DNA of 64,000 nt from Pigmentiphaga sp. NML030171 (GCF_002188635.1 NZ_NINX01000032.1:177933-241932); one strand, 5' to 3'; numbered from the stretch's first letter, positions 16,001 to 24,866 are shown. Translations and numbers: made by a program. The notes: generated from the sequence alone by a model not told the origin.

Positions 16001-16972
16001 ATGTTCCACCGCGCCGCGCGGCCCATTGCCGCCGCGCTGATGTTCGCCGCCACCGCCCCGCTACACGCGCAGGACGACCGCTACCCCGAGCAACCCATAC
16101 GCGTGGTCGTGCCCTTCGGCGTCGGCGGGCTGGCCGACATCTCGCTGCGCCTGGTCACGCAGCGCCTGTCCGAACGCCTGGGCCAGCAGGTCGTGGTCGA
16201 GAACAAGCCCGGCGCGGGCGGCGTGGTGGCCGCCAACGCCGTACTGGGCGCGCCGCGCGACGGCTATACGCTCGCGGTGTTCGCCAACGGCACGGCGATC
16301 AGCAAGACCCTCTTCAAGCTGCCCTACGACCTCGTCGCCGATTTCGAACCCGTCTCCACCGTCGCCTACTTCGACTTGGTGCTGCTGACCAACGCCAAGG
16401 GCAAGCTGCAATCCCTGCCCGCGCTGCTGGCCGAGGGCAGGAAACGCCAACTGGTGCTGGGCACCATCAACCCGGGCAGCACGCAGAACCTGTCGGCCGA
16501 ACTGTTCAAGTCCATGGCCGGCATCGATGCCATGGTCGTGCCCTTCAAGAGCACGCCCGAAGTGCTGACCGCCTTGCTGCGCGGCGACGTCGACGTGATG
16601 TTCGAGTCCTATGCGGCGCTCAAGGGCGCCATCACGTCGGGCCAGGCAACGCCGATCGCGGCCACCGGCAGCCGCCGCTCGAGCTGGCTGCCCAAGGTGC
16701 CTACCGTCGCCGAGAGCGGCGTGCCCGGCTACGAAGTCGCCGGCTGGAACGCCTTGTTCGCACCGGCCGGCACGCCGCCCCGCAGGCTGGACCGCCTGAA
16801 CGCCGCGCTGAACGAAGTACTGCGCGAACCCGCCATCCGCCAGCGCCTGGAGGAACTCGGCACGCAGGCCCAGGGCAGCACGCGCGAGGAGCTGGCGGAC
16901 GTGTTCAAGCGTGACATCGCCAAGTGGGCCGACGTCATCCGCAAGGCGGGCATTCCCATGCAACAGAACTAG
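16001..16972 (+). CDS. Bug/TctC-family periplasmic receptor
   Basis: A 323-residue receptor: signal peptide cut near PLHAQ (~residue 24), loop motif FGVGGLAD with Asp46 (a variant of the usual PPGG loop), VVPFKSTPEVLTALLRG in place of the common HVPYKG segment, and WLPKVPTVAESGVPGYE. The altered second loop may signal a ligand different from that of the mirror receptor. ATG 16001 has GAGGAGA about seven bases upstream; an in-frame extension of 32 codons is rejected as non-signal-like. The amidohydrolase follows after 13 bases. Confidence 0.93.
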   Translation: MFHRAARPIAAALMFAATAPLHAQDDRYPEQPIRVVVPFGVGGLADISLRLVTQRLSERLGQQVVVENKPGAGGVVAANAVLGAPRDGYTLAVFANGTAISKTLFKLPYDLVADFEPVSTVAYFDLVLLTNAKGKLQSLPALLAEGRKRQLVLGTINPGSTQNLSAELFKSMAGIDAMVVPFKSTPEVLTALLRGDVDVMFESYAALKGAITSGQATPIAATGSRRSSWLPKVPTVAESGVPGYEVAGWNALFAPAGTPPRRLDRLNAALNEVLREPAIRQRLEELGTQAQGSTREELADVFKRDIAKWADVIRKAGIPMQQN

Positions 16973-16985
16973 CAGGAGCTTTTCC

Positions 16986-17798
16986 GTGACCTTCGCGACT
17001 TCCCCGGCCGACGCGGTACTGGTCGATGCCCACGTCCACGTCTTCACGCGCGACATGCCGCTCGTGCCCAACCCGCGGCACAGCCCGGACTACAGCTTCA
17101 CGGTGGAGCAACTGCTGGACACCATGGACCGGCATGGCGTGCACTACGCCGTCATCGCCGCCGCCAGTCCCTGGGGGGATTACAACGACTACGTGCTCGA
17201 GTCTCTGGGCAAGTCGGCGCGATTGCGCGGTACGGTCATCGTGCAACCCTCGATCGAACGGCAGGTTCTGGAATCCATGCATGCGGCGGGCATGCGCGGC
17301 GTACGCCTGCCTTTCATCAGCCTGGACCGCCTGCCCGACCTGGATTCCTGGGATTACCGCAAATTCCTGCGCCGCCTGACCGATCTCGACTGGCACGTTC
17401 ACGTCCATATCGAAGGACCGCGTCTTCCTGAAGTGCTGCCTGCGCTGCAACGCTCGGGCGTCAAGATCGTCATCGACCACATCGGGCGACCGGATCCGGT
17501 CGCCGGCGTCGACAGCGAAGGCTTCCGGGCCATGCTGCGCGCGGTGGAAAAGGGGAGGACCTGGGTCAAGCTGTCGGGCGCCTACCGCTTGGGCGCCAAC
17601 GCTCGCGAGTGCGCGCAGGCCCTGTGCCGCGAAGCGGGCCACGAGCGCCTGATGTGGGCCAGCGACTGCCCCTTCGTTGGCGCCGAATCGACCATGAGCT
17701 ACCCGGCCGCGATCGACTGGCTGGTCGACACCATTGCCGATCCCGCCATCCGTCGCCGGATATTCGGCGACACCGCGCTGCGCTTCTATTTCTCCTGA
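16986..17798 (+). CDS. Amidohydrolase-2 family metal-dependent hydrolase
   Basis: A 270-residue TIM-barrel hydrolase with HxH at residues 16/18 (VDAHVHVF), VHVHIEGPRLPE, IVIDHIGRPD and LMWASDCPF with the terminal Asp. It belongs to the same lactonase-type group as the gene at 12926-13816, but with low overall similarity. The start is GTG 16986 with AGGAG seven bases upstream. It shares a transcript with Bug 16001. The receptor-hydrolase pairing on both sides suggests two related cyclic esters or carboxylic acids handled under one regulator. Confidence 0.9.
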   Translation: MTFATSPADAVLVDAHVHVFTRDMPLVPNPRHSPDYSFTVEQLLDTMDRHGVHYAVIAAASPWGDYNDYVLESLGKSARLRGTVIVQPSIERQVLESMHAAGMRGVRLPFISLDRLPDLDSWDYRKFLRRLTDLDWHVHVHIEGPRLPEVLPALQRSGVKIVIDHIGRPDPVAGVDSEGFRAMLRAVEKGRTWVKLSGAYRLGANARECAQALCREAGHERLMWASDCPFVGAESTMSYPAAIDWLVDTIADPAIRRRIFGDTALRFYFS

Positions 17799-17814
17799 GC
17801 CGCCATCTGGTACG

Positions 17815-18807
17815 TCAGTTCTTCGAGAGGTTCAGCACGCCAGGGTGGAACAGTTCCTCCGGGGCCACGCGGCGTGGCGAGAGTCCCTGCTCGTGATGAT
17901 AGCGAGTGAAAGTCTCGAGGACGTGCCGGTTCGGCTCGAGTCCGTAGCTCCAGAAATCGTCCCCCATCAACTCGCGCGATGCCTGGTACTCGGCCACGCC
18001 CCAGGGCAGCGAGGCATAGAGATGCCCGATCTGGGCAAGCTCTTCCATGGCCAGGCGCTTGGCCTGGACGAACGCCTTGTAGACGCTGACCGGCAGCCAG
18101 GGGTGCTTCTCCACCAGCGCGCGGCGGATGCCCACCACGTGCATGATGGGGAAAAGGCGCGTACGGGCGAAATAATCCCGCTCGACCGCGCGGAAATCGG
18201 GAAACATCAGGCCCACGCCAGGCGCCCCGCGCTGAAAGCAAGACGGTGCCTTGGCGCTGAAGACCGCATCGAGTTCCCCCGACTCCAGAAGCCCCGACAA
18301 GGTCTCGTCATTGCCGATCTGGCGCACGTCGATGTCGGGCGGCAGATCGATCGGTGCTCGCTCTTCGCGGCCTGGCTGCTCCACTCCGCCCCGGCGCCAA
18401 TGCACGTCGCGCGGATGAAGCCCGAACTCGTCCTGCAACATGCCCCGGATCCAGACGTTGGCGGTGATCTGGTATTCAGGCACGCCTATTTTCCGGCCCT
18501 TGAGCGCCGCGGGACTGTCAATGCCCCGATCGGTCCGGATGTAGATGCCGGAATGACGGAATACACGCGAGACGAACGCGGGAATGGCGACGTAGTCGGT
18601 TTGGCCGCGCGCCGTCATGACCGTATGGCTGCTCAAGGAAAGTTCGGAAATATCGAACTCCTGGCCGTTGAAGGCGCGATGGAAGATCTCTTCGGGATGC
18701 AGGGCGAGCGGAACGAGCTCGCATCCTTCGACGGCCACCCGGCCATCGAACAATGCGCGCGTGCGGTCGTAGTCGCAGCAGCCTAGGCTGAGCTGCAAGG
18801 TGGACAT
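17815..18807 (-). CDS. 4,5-dihydroxyphthalate decarboxylase-like (Pht5-type) protein
   Basis: A 330-residue cytoplasmic protein with the two-lobed binding-protein fold used by Pht5-type decarboxylases; there is no signal peptide. Family features are SLGCCDYDRTRALFDGRV (~7-24), FDISELSLSSH (~52-62), AIPAFVSRVFRHSGIYIR (~74-91) and GRKIGVPEYQITANVWIRG. Pht5 removes one carboxyl from 4,5-dihydroxyphthalate to give protocatechuate. Many homologues next to Bug genes are uncharacterised, so the substrate here may be another aromatic or heterocyclic diacid. ATG 18807 follows a weak AGGAGACCAC. It is the last gene of the operon starting at 22773. Confidence 0.85.
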   Translation of the reverse strand: MSTLQLSLGCCDYDRTRALFDGRVAVEGCELVPLALHPEEIFHRAFNGQEFDISELSLSSHTVMTARGQTDYVAIPAFVSRVFRHSGIYIRTDRGIDSPAALKGRKIGVPEYQITANVWIRGMLQDEFGLHPRDVHWRRGGVEQPGREERAPIDLPPDIDVRQIGNDETLSGLLESGELDAVFSAKAPSCFQRGAPGVGLMFPDFRAVERDYFARTRLFPIMHVVGIRRALVEKHPWLPVSVYKAFVQAKRLAMEELAQIGHLYASLPWGVAEYQASRELMGDDFWSYGLEPNRHVLETFTRYHHEQGLSPRRVAPEELFHPGVLNLSKN

Positions 18808-18881
18808 GTGGTCTCCTGGTTTCGAAATCCAATGGGAAGAACCGGGCCGCCCCGGCCGGTGATGGCGGCGGCACGGACGGA

Positions 18882-19859
18882 TCACTCGGGCTGGATATTC
18901 GCGTCCCTGGCGACACGCGCGTACTTCTCGTAATCCGCGCGCACCAGCCTCATCATCTCCTCGGGATTCATCACGAGCATGTCCAGCCCCGCGTCCCTCA
19001 AGCGCTTCTGTACGTCCGGCATCGCGGCCACGCGGCGCATATCTTCCTCTATCTTCTTGAGCACAGGAGCCGGCGTGCCAGGAGGCGCCATCAGTCCATA
19101 GTAGTTGTCCAGCGAAAAGTCCTTCAGTTCGGAAATGCCCGACTCGCGTATCGTCGGCACGCCGGCGGCCGACTCGCTACGCTCGGTGGAAAACAGCGCC
19201 AGCGCGTTCAGCCTGCCGTTCTTGGTGAAAGCGATGGCGGCCGGGGCCGATACCGCTGCCGCGTGGACATGGTCTGCCAGCACGTCGGCGACGGCGGGCG
19301 TGCAGCCGCGATACGGAACATGCAACGCCTTGATGTTCATCGCATGCTTGAACATCTCCAGGCCGAAATGATGAGGACTGGCGACATTGCAACTGGCAAT
19401 CTCATACTTGCCCGGATTGGCCTTCAGGAGTGCCGTGAACTCTTTCATGTTCCTGGCCGGCAGGGAAGGATTGGTCACCAGCATCATCGGTGATGAAGTC
19501 AATAGCCCCAACGGCGCGAAGTCCTTGGTGAAATCGAACGCCAGGTTGGGATAGACGACCTGATTGATGACGTGCGTATTGGTCGCGAGCAGCAAGGTGT
19601 AGCCGTCCGCCGGCGCTCGCAGCACCGCTTCGGCGCCGATCGAGCCGCCGGCCCCGGGGCGGTTCTCGACCACCACACCCTGCTTCCAAAGCTCCGCCAA
19701 TTTCTCGGAGAACACACGGGCCGTGACATCGGCCGCGCCTCCGGGGGTGAACGTCACCACGATCTTGACGGGACGATTGGGATACGTCTGCGCACTGGCC
19801 AGGCAGGGCAGGAGCGACGCGGCCACGGCCGTATAGAAAAGGCGGAAAACGCGGTTCAT
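18882..19859 (-). CDS. Bug/TctC-family periplasmic receptor
   Basis: A 325-residue receptor: signal peptide ending ASAQ (~24), loop motif FTPGGAAD with Asp44, and a divergent second loop ASCNVASPHHFGLEMFK (~155-171) and HVPYRGCTPAVADVLADH where most relatives have Gly/Ser-rich segments. Two cysteines in these loops are unusual. ATG 19859 is chosen for the signal peptide; its ribosome site (GGGGA, 10 bases away) is weak. It is separated from the next Bug by 237 AT-richer bases that may hold its own promoter. Confidence 0.92.
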   Translation of the reverse strand: MNRVFRLFYTAVAASLLPCLASAQTYPNRPVKIVVTFTPGGAADVTARVFSEKLAELWKQGVVVENRPGAGGSIGAEAVLRAPADGYTLLLATNTHVINQVVYPNLAFDFTKDFAPLGLLTSSPMMLVTNPSLPARNMKEFTALLKANPGKYEIASCNVASPHHFGLEMFKHAMNIKALHVPYRGCTPAVADVLADHVHAAAVSAPAAIAFTKNGRLNALALFSTERSESAAGVPTIRESGISELKDFSLDNYYGLMAPPGTPAPVLKKIEEDMRRVAAMPDVQKRLRDAGLDMLVMNPEEMMRLVRADYEKYARVARDANIQPE

Positions 19860-20096
19860 GATATCTGAATCCCCAAGAGTCGGTGTTAAAGAAATTCTCA
19901 TGAATCTCTTTTTTGAGACTGAACATGCCAAAAAAATGCCCCATGTCGGCTCAATGCGCACGACGCCGCAGGCATGGCAATTCCAATGTGGTGCACCTGC
20001 GGGGACCAGCCGGAGCTTCATCCCCCGACGGCCATCCAAGCAAATTGCGGGCCATCTGTTTGCCCCCTGCCCCGTACCGGGGAAGGGGGCCGGCGG
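19860..20096 (-). other. AT-richer spacer between two Bug genes
   Basis: A 237-base gap within an otherwise tight leftward operon. It is noticeably AT-richer near the downstream start, with a TCTC-TTTTTT-GAGA inverted repeat at 19905-19918 and, on the minus strand, a TTGGCA -35-like hexamer. It could carry an internal promoter for the Bug at 18882. The half next to the upstream Bug stop is GC-rich and shows no gene. Confidence 0.3.
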
Positions 20097-21065
20097 TCAT
20101 TCGCCTGTGATGCCGGCATCCTTGACCACCTTGCTCCACTTCGCTGTCTCGGCCTGGACGAAGCCGGCAAAGGCCCGGCGGTCCAGGGGAGTTGCCTGTA
20201 TGCCCTGAGCGAGCAGGCTGTCTGCCACCTCCCTGTCGGCCAGCGTGGCGTTCAACGTGCGGGACAACCTGTCCAGCACATCCGCCGGCGTATCCTTGGG
20301 CGCGAAGAGTCCCATCCATAATTCAGCGCGATAGCCGGGCAATCCGGATTCGGCCACCGTCGGCACATCGGGCAGCAGAGGCAGCCGCCGCGCGCCGGTT
20401 ACCGCCAAGGCCTTGAGCGCACCGTTCTTGACGTAGGGCAAGACGGGCATGACCGACCCGAACTGCAACGCAATGGTGCCGTTGATCGTGTCGGTGACCG
20501 ATTGCGCCGAGCTCTTGTAGGGAATGTGCGCCAACTGGATGCCCGCCTGATAAGCCAGCAATTGGGCGGCGAGGTTGGCCATGCTGGCGTTGCCCGCGGA
20601 GGCGTAGGTGAGCTTGCCGGGCTGGGCCCGCGCCTCGGCGACAAAGGCGTTCAGGTCCTTGGCCGCGATGCGCGAGGCGCTGACCAACACATAGGGAGAG
20701 GCGCCTATCAGGCCCACAGGCGCCAGGTCCCGGACCGGATCGAAGGACATCTTGCTGCCCAATCCGACCGACACGGATTGAGTGCTGACCGTGCCGAGCA
20801 GGATCGTGTAGCCATCGGGCGCCGCGCGCACGACCGCCTCGGCCCCGATCAGGCCGCTCGCTCCGACCCGGTTTTCGACGATGACAGGCTGTTTGAGCAA
20901 CGCCCCCATGCGCAGGCCCACCACCCTCGCCGCCGAGTCGGTCGCGCTGCCGGCCTGGAACGGCACGATCATCCGCACGGGCCGCTCCGGCCAGGCATCC
21001 TGGGCCAGGGCCGGCGTGCAAACCGCTGCCAGTGCCGCCGCCCAACCCGCTGTGCATCGACTCAT
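20097..21065 (-). CDS. Bug/TctC-family periplasmic receptor
   Basis: A 322-residue receptor with a signal peptide ending PALAQ (~22), loop motif FQAGSATD with Asp43 (Gly-Ser instead of Gly-Gly), HIPYKSSAQSVTDTINGT and LLPDVPTVAESGLPGYR. ATG 21065 has an excellent AGAGGAGGAG. It is the second receptor in the same operon as the one at 18882; the two differ strongly in their loops, so they probably bind different ligands or work at different stages. Confidence 0.93.
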   Translation of the reverse strand: MSRCTAGWAAALAAVCTPALAQDAWPERPVRMIVPFQAGSATDSAARVVGLRMGALLKQPVIVENRVGASGLIGAEAVVRAAPDGYTILLGTVSTQSVSVGLGSKMSFDPVRDLAPVGLIGASPYVLVSASRIAAKDLNAFVAEARAQPGKLTYASAGNASMANLAAQLLAYQAGIQLAHIPYKSSAQSVTDTINGTIALQFGSVMPVLPYVKNGALKALAVTGARRLPLLPDVPTVAESGLPGYRAELWMGLFAPKDTPADVLDRLSRTLNATLADREVADSLLAQGIQATPLDRRAFAGFVQAETAKWSKVVKDAGITGE

Positions 21066-21122
21066 GGAATCTCCTCCTCTGGCGCAGTAGGCGCCTGTTT
21101 GTTCCAAACGTCCCCGACCGCC

Positions 21123-22205
21123 TCAGCGCGCCAGCGCCCGGTCAAGCCCGGCGACCAGTTCCTCGAAATCGGCCGTGGCGTTCAAGCGAGGGCTGCCCGC
21201 CATGTGGGGCGTCAGCACGACCTGGGGATACCCCAGCAATTCGTCGTCGTCCTCGCCCGGCTCGCTCCAGAGCGTGTCCAGGCCCAGGCCCGCCAGGGTT
21301 CCGTCGCGTAGAGCGGCCAGCGTCGCTTCCCGGTCCATGACCTGCGCACGGGACACGTTCACCACGCGCGTGCCTTTCTTGAGCCTGGCGAACTTGGCCG
21401 CATCCAGCAGCCTTTCGGTGGAAGGCGTGGCCGGCAATTGCGGCACGAGCCAATCGCTTCGGCCAAGCAACTCATCCATCTCCAGATACTGGACCCCCAG
21501 CGCCGCTTCGTCCCCGGCCGCCAGCCGAGTGCGCTGGGTGTAGACGACGTGCATGCCGAAGGCCCGCGCGCGCTGGGCGACTTCCCGCCCGATCTCGCCC
21601 ATGCCGATGATGCCCATGGTCGCGCCGTTGAGCATGGAAATGCCCGAGACACGAGCCCAGTTGGAACTCGGGGTATGCGCCCGGTCGAACGGCCCGGGCT
21701 TGAAGCCTGCGTCGCGCAGACGACGAACCGTCGTGCGCCCGTTCAATTCCGGCAGCCGTTTGGCCAATGCCAGCACCATCATCATGGCCTGCTCCGCGCA
21801 GGCGATATTGGCGCGCCTGCGCAAGGTCAGCACCGCAACCCCCTGGCGCCCGCATGCTTGCACGTCGATGTTGCGGGTCACCACACCGTACTTCTGGACG
21901 GCGCGCAACCGTGGCGCGAGTTCCAGTTCCCGACGCCCCACCGTCAGCGATTCGACCAGCACCGCGTCAGCCTGCGGCAGTTCCCTTTGCAGTTCCGAAG
22001 GCGAGGCCACGAACACCACCGTAGCGGGAAACACCCGCTGGCAGCGCGCGCGCACGGTGTCGAGCCAAGCACGGAAATCGGGAACGTCGTGGGCGAAGAA
22101 ATCTTCGAAGGCCGCGATACGTGCGGCCTCGGTGCAAGGGTCGAGAATAACGCCGAGGACGCGCGTGAATACGTCTTCTTCGACGACGATGCGAGGGCTG
22201 GACAT
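21123..22205 (-). CDS. D-isomer-specific 2-hydroxyacid dehydrogenase
   Basis: A 360-residue NAD(P)-dependent dehydrogenase that would interconvert a D-2-hydroxyacid and a 2-keto acid. The nucleotide loop is GMGEIG (201-206), and the catalytic Arg286 (NVSRAQV), Glu315 (WSEPGE) and His334 (LTPHMAG) are all present. The ~100-residue N-terminal part is of typical length. It lies 57 bases from Bug 21065 and 40 bases from the CMD gene in a five-gene leftward operon; the reaction probably reduces or oxidises an intermediate after decarboxylation or ring cleavage. Confidence 0.9.
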   Translation of the reverse strand: MSSPRIVVEEDVFTRVLGVILDPCTEAARIAAFEDFFAHDVPDFRAWLDTVRARCQRVFPATVVFVASPSELQRELPQADAVLVESLTVGRRELELAPRLRAVQKYGVVTRNIDVQACGRQGVAVLTLRRRANIACAEQAMMMVLALAKRLPELNGRTTVRRLRDAGFKPGPFDRAHTPSSNWARVSGISMLNGATMGIIGMGEIGREVAQRARAFGMHVVYTQRTRLAAGDEAALGVQYLEMDELLGRSDWLVPQLPATPSTERLLDAAKFARLKKGTRVVNVSRAQVMDREATLAALRDGTLAGLGLDTLWSEPGEDDDELLGYPQVVLTPHMAGSPRLNATADFEELVAGLDRALAR

Positions 22206-22245
22206 GTGACTTCCGATGATGAGGTGGATAGGCGCCGGCCTGCGG

Positions 22246-22773
22246 CTATTCGGGATCGATTTCCAGCGCGTTGATGACGCGGGTGTGCATGTTGTAGGCG
22301 CCGACCAACACCGTCAGCTCGACCATCTGGCGCTCGTCCAGGAACTCCCGCGCGCGGCGGAACACCTGCGCCGGCACTTTCGCACCGCAGGTCGATTCAT
22401 CCACGTAGGCAATGACCGCCGTATCCGCCGCGCCGAACACGCCAGGCGGCACCCGTGGCGCGCACAGGGCATCGCATTCGGCGGCGGCCAGGCCGTCCGC
22501 GTCGGTGAAATGACGGCGATGCACGTCGATTACGTAAGACGCGCCGTTCAAGGCGGCAACGCGGAGAATCGCCAGTTCACGCACGCGGGCATCGAGCCGC
22601 GTGCTCCAGCGCACCGCGTTGATCAGCGCCATCCAGGCGCGCGCCACGTCAGGGCTGTGCAACAGCAGCCCATAGACGGGAATCAGCTTGCCCCGGCGCT
22701 CCTGTCTTATCTGTCCGATCAACGCCGCCAGCTCGGGATGAGAACGCTCATCCACATAGGAAACCCTGGCCAT
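22246..22773 (-). CDS. Carboxymuconolactone decarboxylase / AhpD-family protein without CxxC
   Basis: A 175-residue all-helical protein of the CMD/AhpD family. LDARVRELAILRVAALNGAS (~60-79) is the signature helix. The following active-site segment reads YVIDVHRRH (80-88), keeping two histidines but lacking the cysteine(s) of the peroxidase branch, so a lyase or decarboxylase-type role, or a regulatory one, is more likely than peroxide reduction. It is the first gene of the operon and divergent from the LysR gene at 22908; the 134 bases between them hold the probable control region. Confidence 0.85.
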   Translation of the reverse strand: MARVSYVDERSHPELAALIGQIRQERRGKLIPVYGLLLHSPDVARAWMALINAVRWSTRLDARVRELAILRVAALNGASYVIDVHRRHFTDADGLAAAECDALCAPRVPPGVFGAADTAVIAYVDESTCGAKVPAQVFRRAREFLDERQMVELTVLVGAYNMHTRVINALEIDPE

Positions 22774-22838
22774 CGTCTGTCTCCGTCCCGTTTCATGGTC
22801 TTTTCATGGAGCAGATTTAAGCAGCCGGAAGCCTGATG

Positions 22839-22858
22839 ATCGATAGCGTCGAATCGAT
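22839..22858. promoter_or_regulatory. Candidate LysR-regulator site
   Basis: Two ATCGAT hexamers, 22839-22844 and 22853-22858, are separated by eight bases in the divergent gap between the CMD operon and its LysR gene. The spacing suits a LysR-type dimer site (T-N11-A class). No second copy was found in the window. Confidence 0.4.
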
Positions 22859-22907
22859 GGCATTATTCATTCCATTCCATGATTCCGACCTTGGCAGGAG
22901 GCCTCGC

Positions 22908-23846
22908 ATGCCTGGCCGCTCCCCGGTTTCTCCCGTCACCTTGCAGTTGCTCGTGCAGTTCGAAGCGCTGATACAGGAGCGCCACGTCACCCGTGCCGCC
23001 GAGCGCATGGGCATCAGCCAGTCCACGATGAGCGCGGCGCTGGCCAGGCTGCGCCGGCAGTTCGACGATCCGCTGCTGATCAGGACGGCCAAGGGCATGG
23101 TACCCACGGCCAAGGCACTGGAACTGGCCAGACGCGCCCGGGTCGCACTGGAATTGCTCGAACCGGGCCGCCTGCATGAACGCACGTTCCGTGCGCAGGC
23201 ATCCGAGAGGCACTTTCGCATCCTTACGACGGAAGGCCTGGCGCTATTGCTCGCGCCCCCGATCGCCAGCCATCTGCGGCAGCATGCGCCCGGCATTCGG
23301 CTCACGATCCAGCCCTCGGACATGCGTGGCACGGTCGAAGCGCTGCGGGACCAGGCATGCGACCTGACCATCGGCCACATCCTGCATCCGCCGTCGGACC
23401 TCAGGAAGAAGCTCATCTATCCCCAGAGCGCGTGCTGCATCGTCAGCGGCCGGCACCCCGAGATCGACGGGCGCATCACCTTGCGGCAGTTCCTCGCGTA
23501 TCCCCACGTGGTCTGGGGCGCCGACGAAACCTCCTATCGGTCCATCGAGACGTCGGTCGCACGCGCCTTGGGCAACGCCAGGCATCCGTTCAGGCACGCC
23601 ATCCGGGTGCCGAACATCCTTATCGTGCCGGCGGTGGTGGCGGCCACGGACATGATCGCCACCGTTCCGCTGCGCATCGCCCGCGAAGCCGCCAAGCGGC
23701 TGGACATCAAGGCCGTCCAGCCGCCGTTCAAGATCGCCAACCCGGACATCAGCATGTATTGGCACGAATTGAACCACCGGGACCCGGCTCACATCTGGTT
23801 CCGGCAAGCGATACAGACGATCGCCCAGGCGGTGCGCGCCCCCTGA
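22908..23846 (+). CDS. LysR-family regulator (NodD-like) of the Pht5-like locus
   Basis: A 312-residue regulator with its HTH around residues 12-70 (LVQFEALIQERHVTRAAERM, ISQSTMSAALARLRRQFDDP) and a NodD/NahR-like effector region. ATG 22908 is selected because AGGAGG lies six bases upstream; a longer frame begins at 22836 but would cover the operator region. It is divergent from the CMD-dehydrogenase-Bug-Bug-Pht5-like operon, which it presumably controls. Confidence 0.92.
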   Translation: MPGRSPVSPVTLQLLVQFEALIQERHVTRAAERMGISQSTMSAALARLRRQFDDPLLIRTAKGMVPTAKALELARRARVALELLEPGRLHERTFRAQASERHFRILTTEGLALLLAPPIASHLRQHAPGIRLTIQPSDMRGTVEALRDQACDLTIGHILHPPSDLRKKLIYPQSACCIVSGRHPEIDGRITLRQFLAYPHVVWGADETSYRSIETSVARALGNARHPFRHAIRVPNILIVPAVVAATDMIATVPLRIAREAAKRLDIKAVQPPFKIANPDISMYWHELNHRDPAHIWFRQAIQTIAQAVRAP

Positions 23847-23861
23847 GCAAACGCGCCGGAG

Positions 23862-24866
23862 CTAACGCGCCGAATCGCCCCAGCGATAGACCTGGGTCAG
23901 TTCGTCCAGCCGCTGCTTCAGGTCCGCGTCCAGCACGTAGTCCGCCGCCGCCAGCGTATCGTCCAGTTGACCGGGCCGGCTCGCGCCCAGCAGCGGCGCG
24001 GTGACGGCCGGGTTGGCCAGCACCCACGCCACCGACAGCGTCGTCAACGACACGCCCGCCTCCTTGGCCAGCGCCTGCAGCGCATCGACCGTGTCGAAAT
24101 ACCGGTCAGCCCAGTAGCGTTCCTGGTAGCGCTCGGCCGCGGTGCCCAGCGTGAAACGGGTGCCTTCGGTGGGCGCGCCGCGGCGATGCTTGCCGGTCAG
24201 CAGGCCGCCGGCCAGCGGGTTGTACGGAATCACGCCCAGGCCCTCTTCCTGCGCCAGCGGCAGCAGTTCGCGCTCGATCTCGCGGAACAGCAGGCTGTAG
24301 CGGGGCTGCACCGAGACGAAGCGCACGAGGCCATGCAGCTCGGACTTGCCCAGCGCGCGGGCCAGGCGGTACGCCAGGAAGTTGGACACGCCCACATAGC
24401 GGGCGCGGCCGGAACGCACGATGGTATCCAGGGCCTCCAGGGTCTCGTCCAGCGGCGTGCGCGTGTCGTCGCCATGCAGCTGGTAGAGATCGACGTAGTC
24501 CGTCTGCAGACGCGCGAGCGAGGCGTCGATCGCATCCAACAGGTGCTTGCGCGACGATCCCTGGTCCCAGGGGTGCGGACCGGTCCGGCCGAAGGCCTTG
24601 GTCGCCACGACGAAGCCGGCGCGCCCGCCCGGCGCGTCGCGCAGCCAGCGGCCCAGGATTTCCTCGGTGGCGCCTATGGTGTTCAAGCCGCCGCCCAGCG
24701 GATAGACGTCGGCGGTGTCCAGGAAGTTGATGCCGCCCTGGGCCGCCTTGTCCAGGATCTGGCGGGCGACGGATTCCTCGGTCTGCAGGCCGAAGGTCAT
24801 GGTGCCGAGCGCGAGGCGGCTGACGGTCAGGCCGGTGCGGCCCAGGCGGGTGGTGGCCAAGGTCAT
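23862..24866 (-). CDS. Aldo/keto reductase
   Basis: A 334-residue NADPH-dependent oxidoreductase of the aldo/keto reductase superfamily ((beta/alpha)8 barrel). The catalytic tetrad is visible: Asp50 and Tyr55 (FLDTADVY), Lys90 (VATKAFG) and His131 (YQLHGDD); the cofactor end shows GASRPGQLDD (~290-300). It resembles the YajO / Tas-like group acting on aldehydes and ketones. It is a single gene convergent with the LysR gene and not obviously tied to a pathway. No clear ribosome site precedes ATG 24866. Confidence 0.92.
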   Translation of the reverse strand: MTLATTRLGRTGLTVSRLALGTMTFGLQTEESVARQILDKAAQGGINFLDTADVYPLGGGLNTIGATEEILGRWLRDAPGGRAGFVVATKAFGRTGPHPWDQGSSRKHLLDAIDASLARLQTDYVDLYQLHGDDTRTPLDETLEALDTIVRSGRARYVGVSNFLAYRLARALGKSELHGLVRFVSVQPRYSLLFREIERELLPLAQEEGLGVIPYNPLAGGLLTGKHRRGAPTEGTRFTLGTAAERYQERYWADRYFDTVDALQALAKEAGVSLTTLSVAWVLANPAVTAPLLGASRPGQLDDTLAAADYVLDADLKQRLDELTQVYRWGDSAR

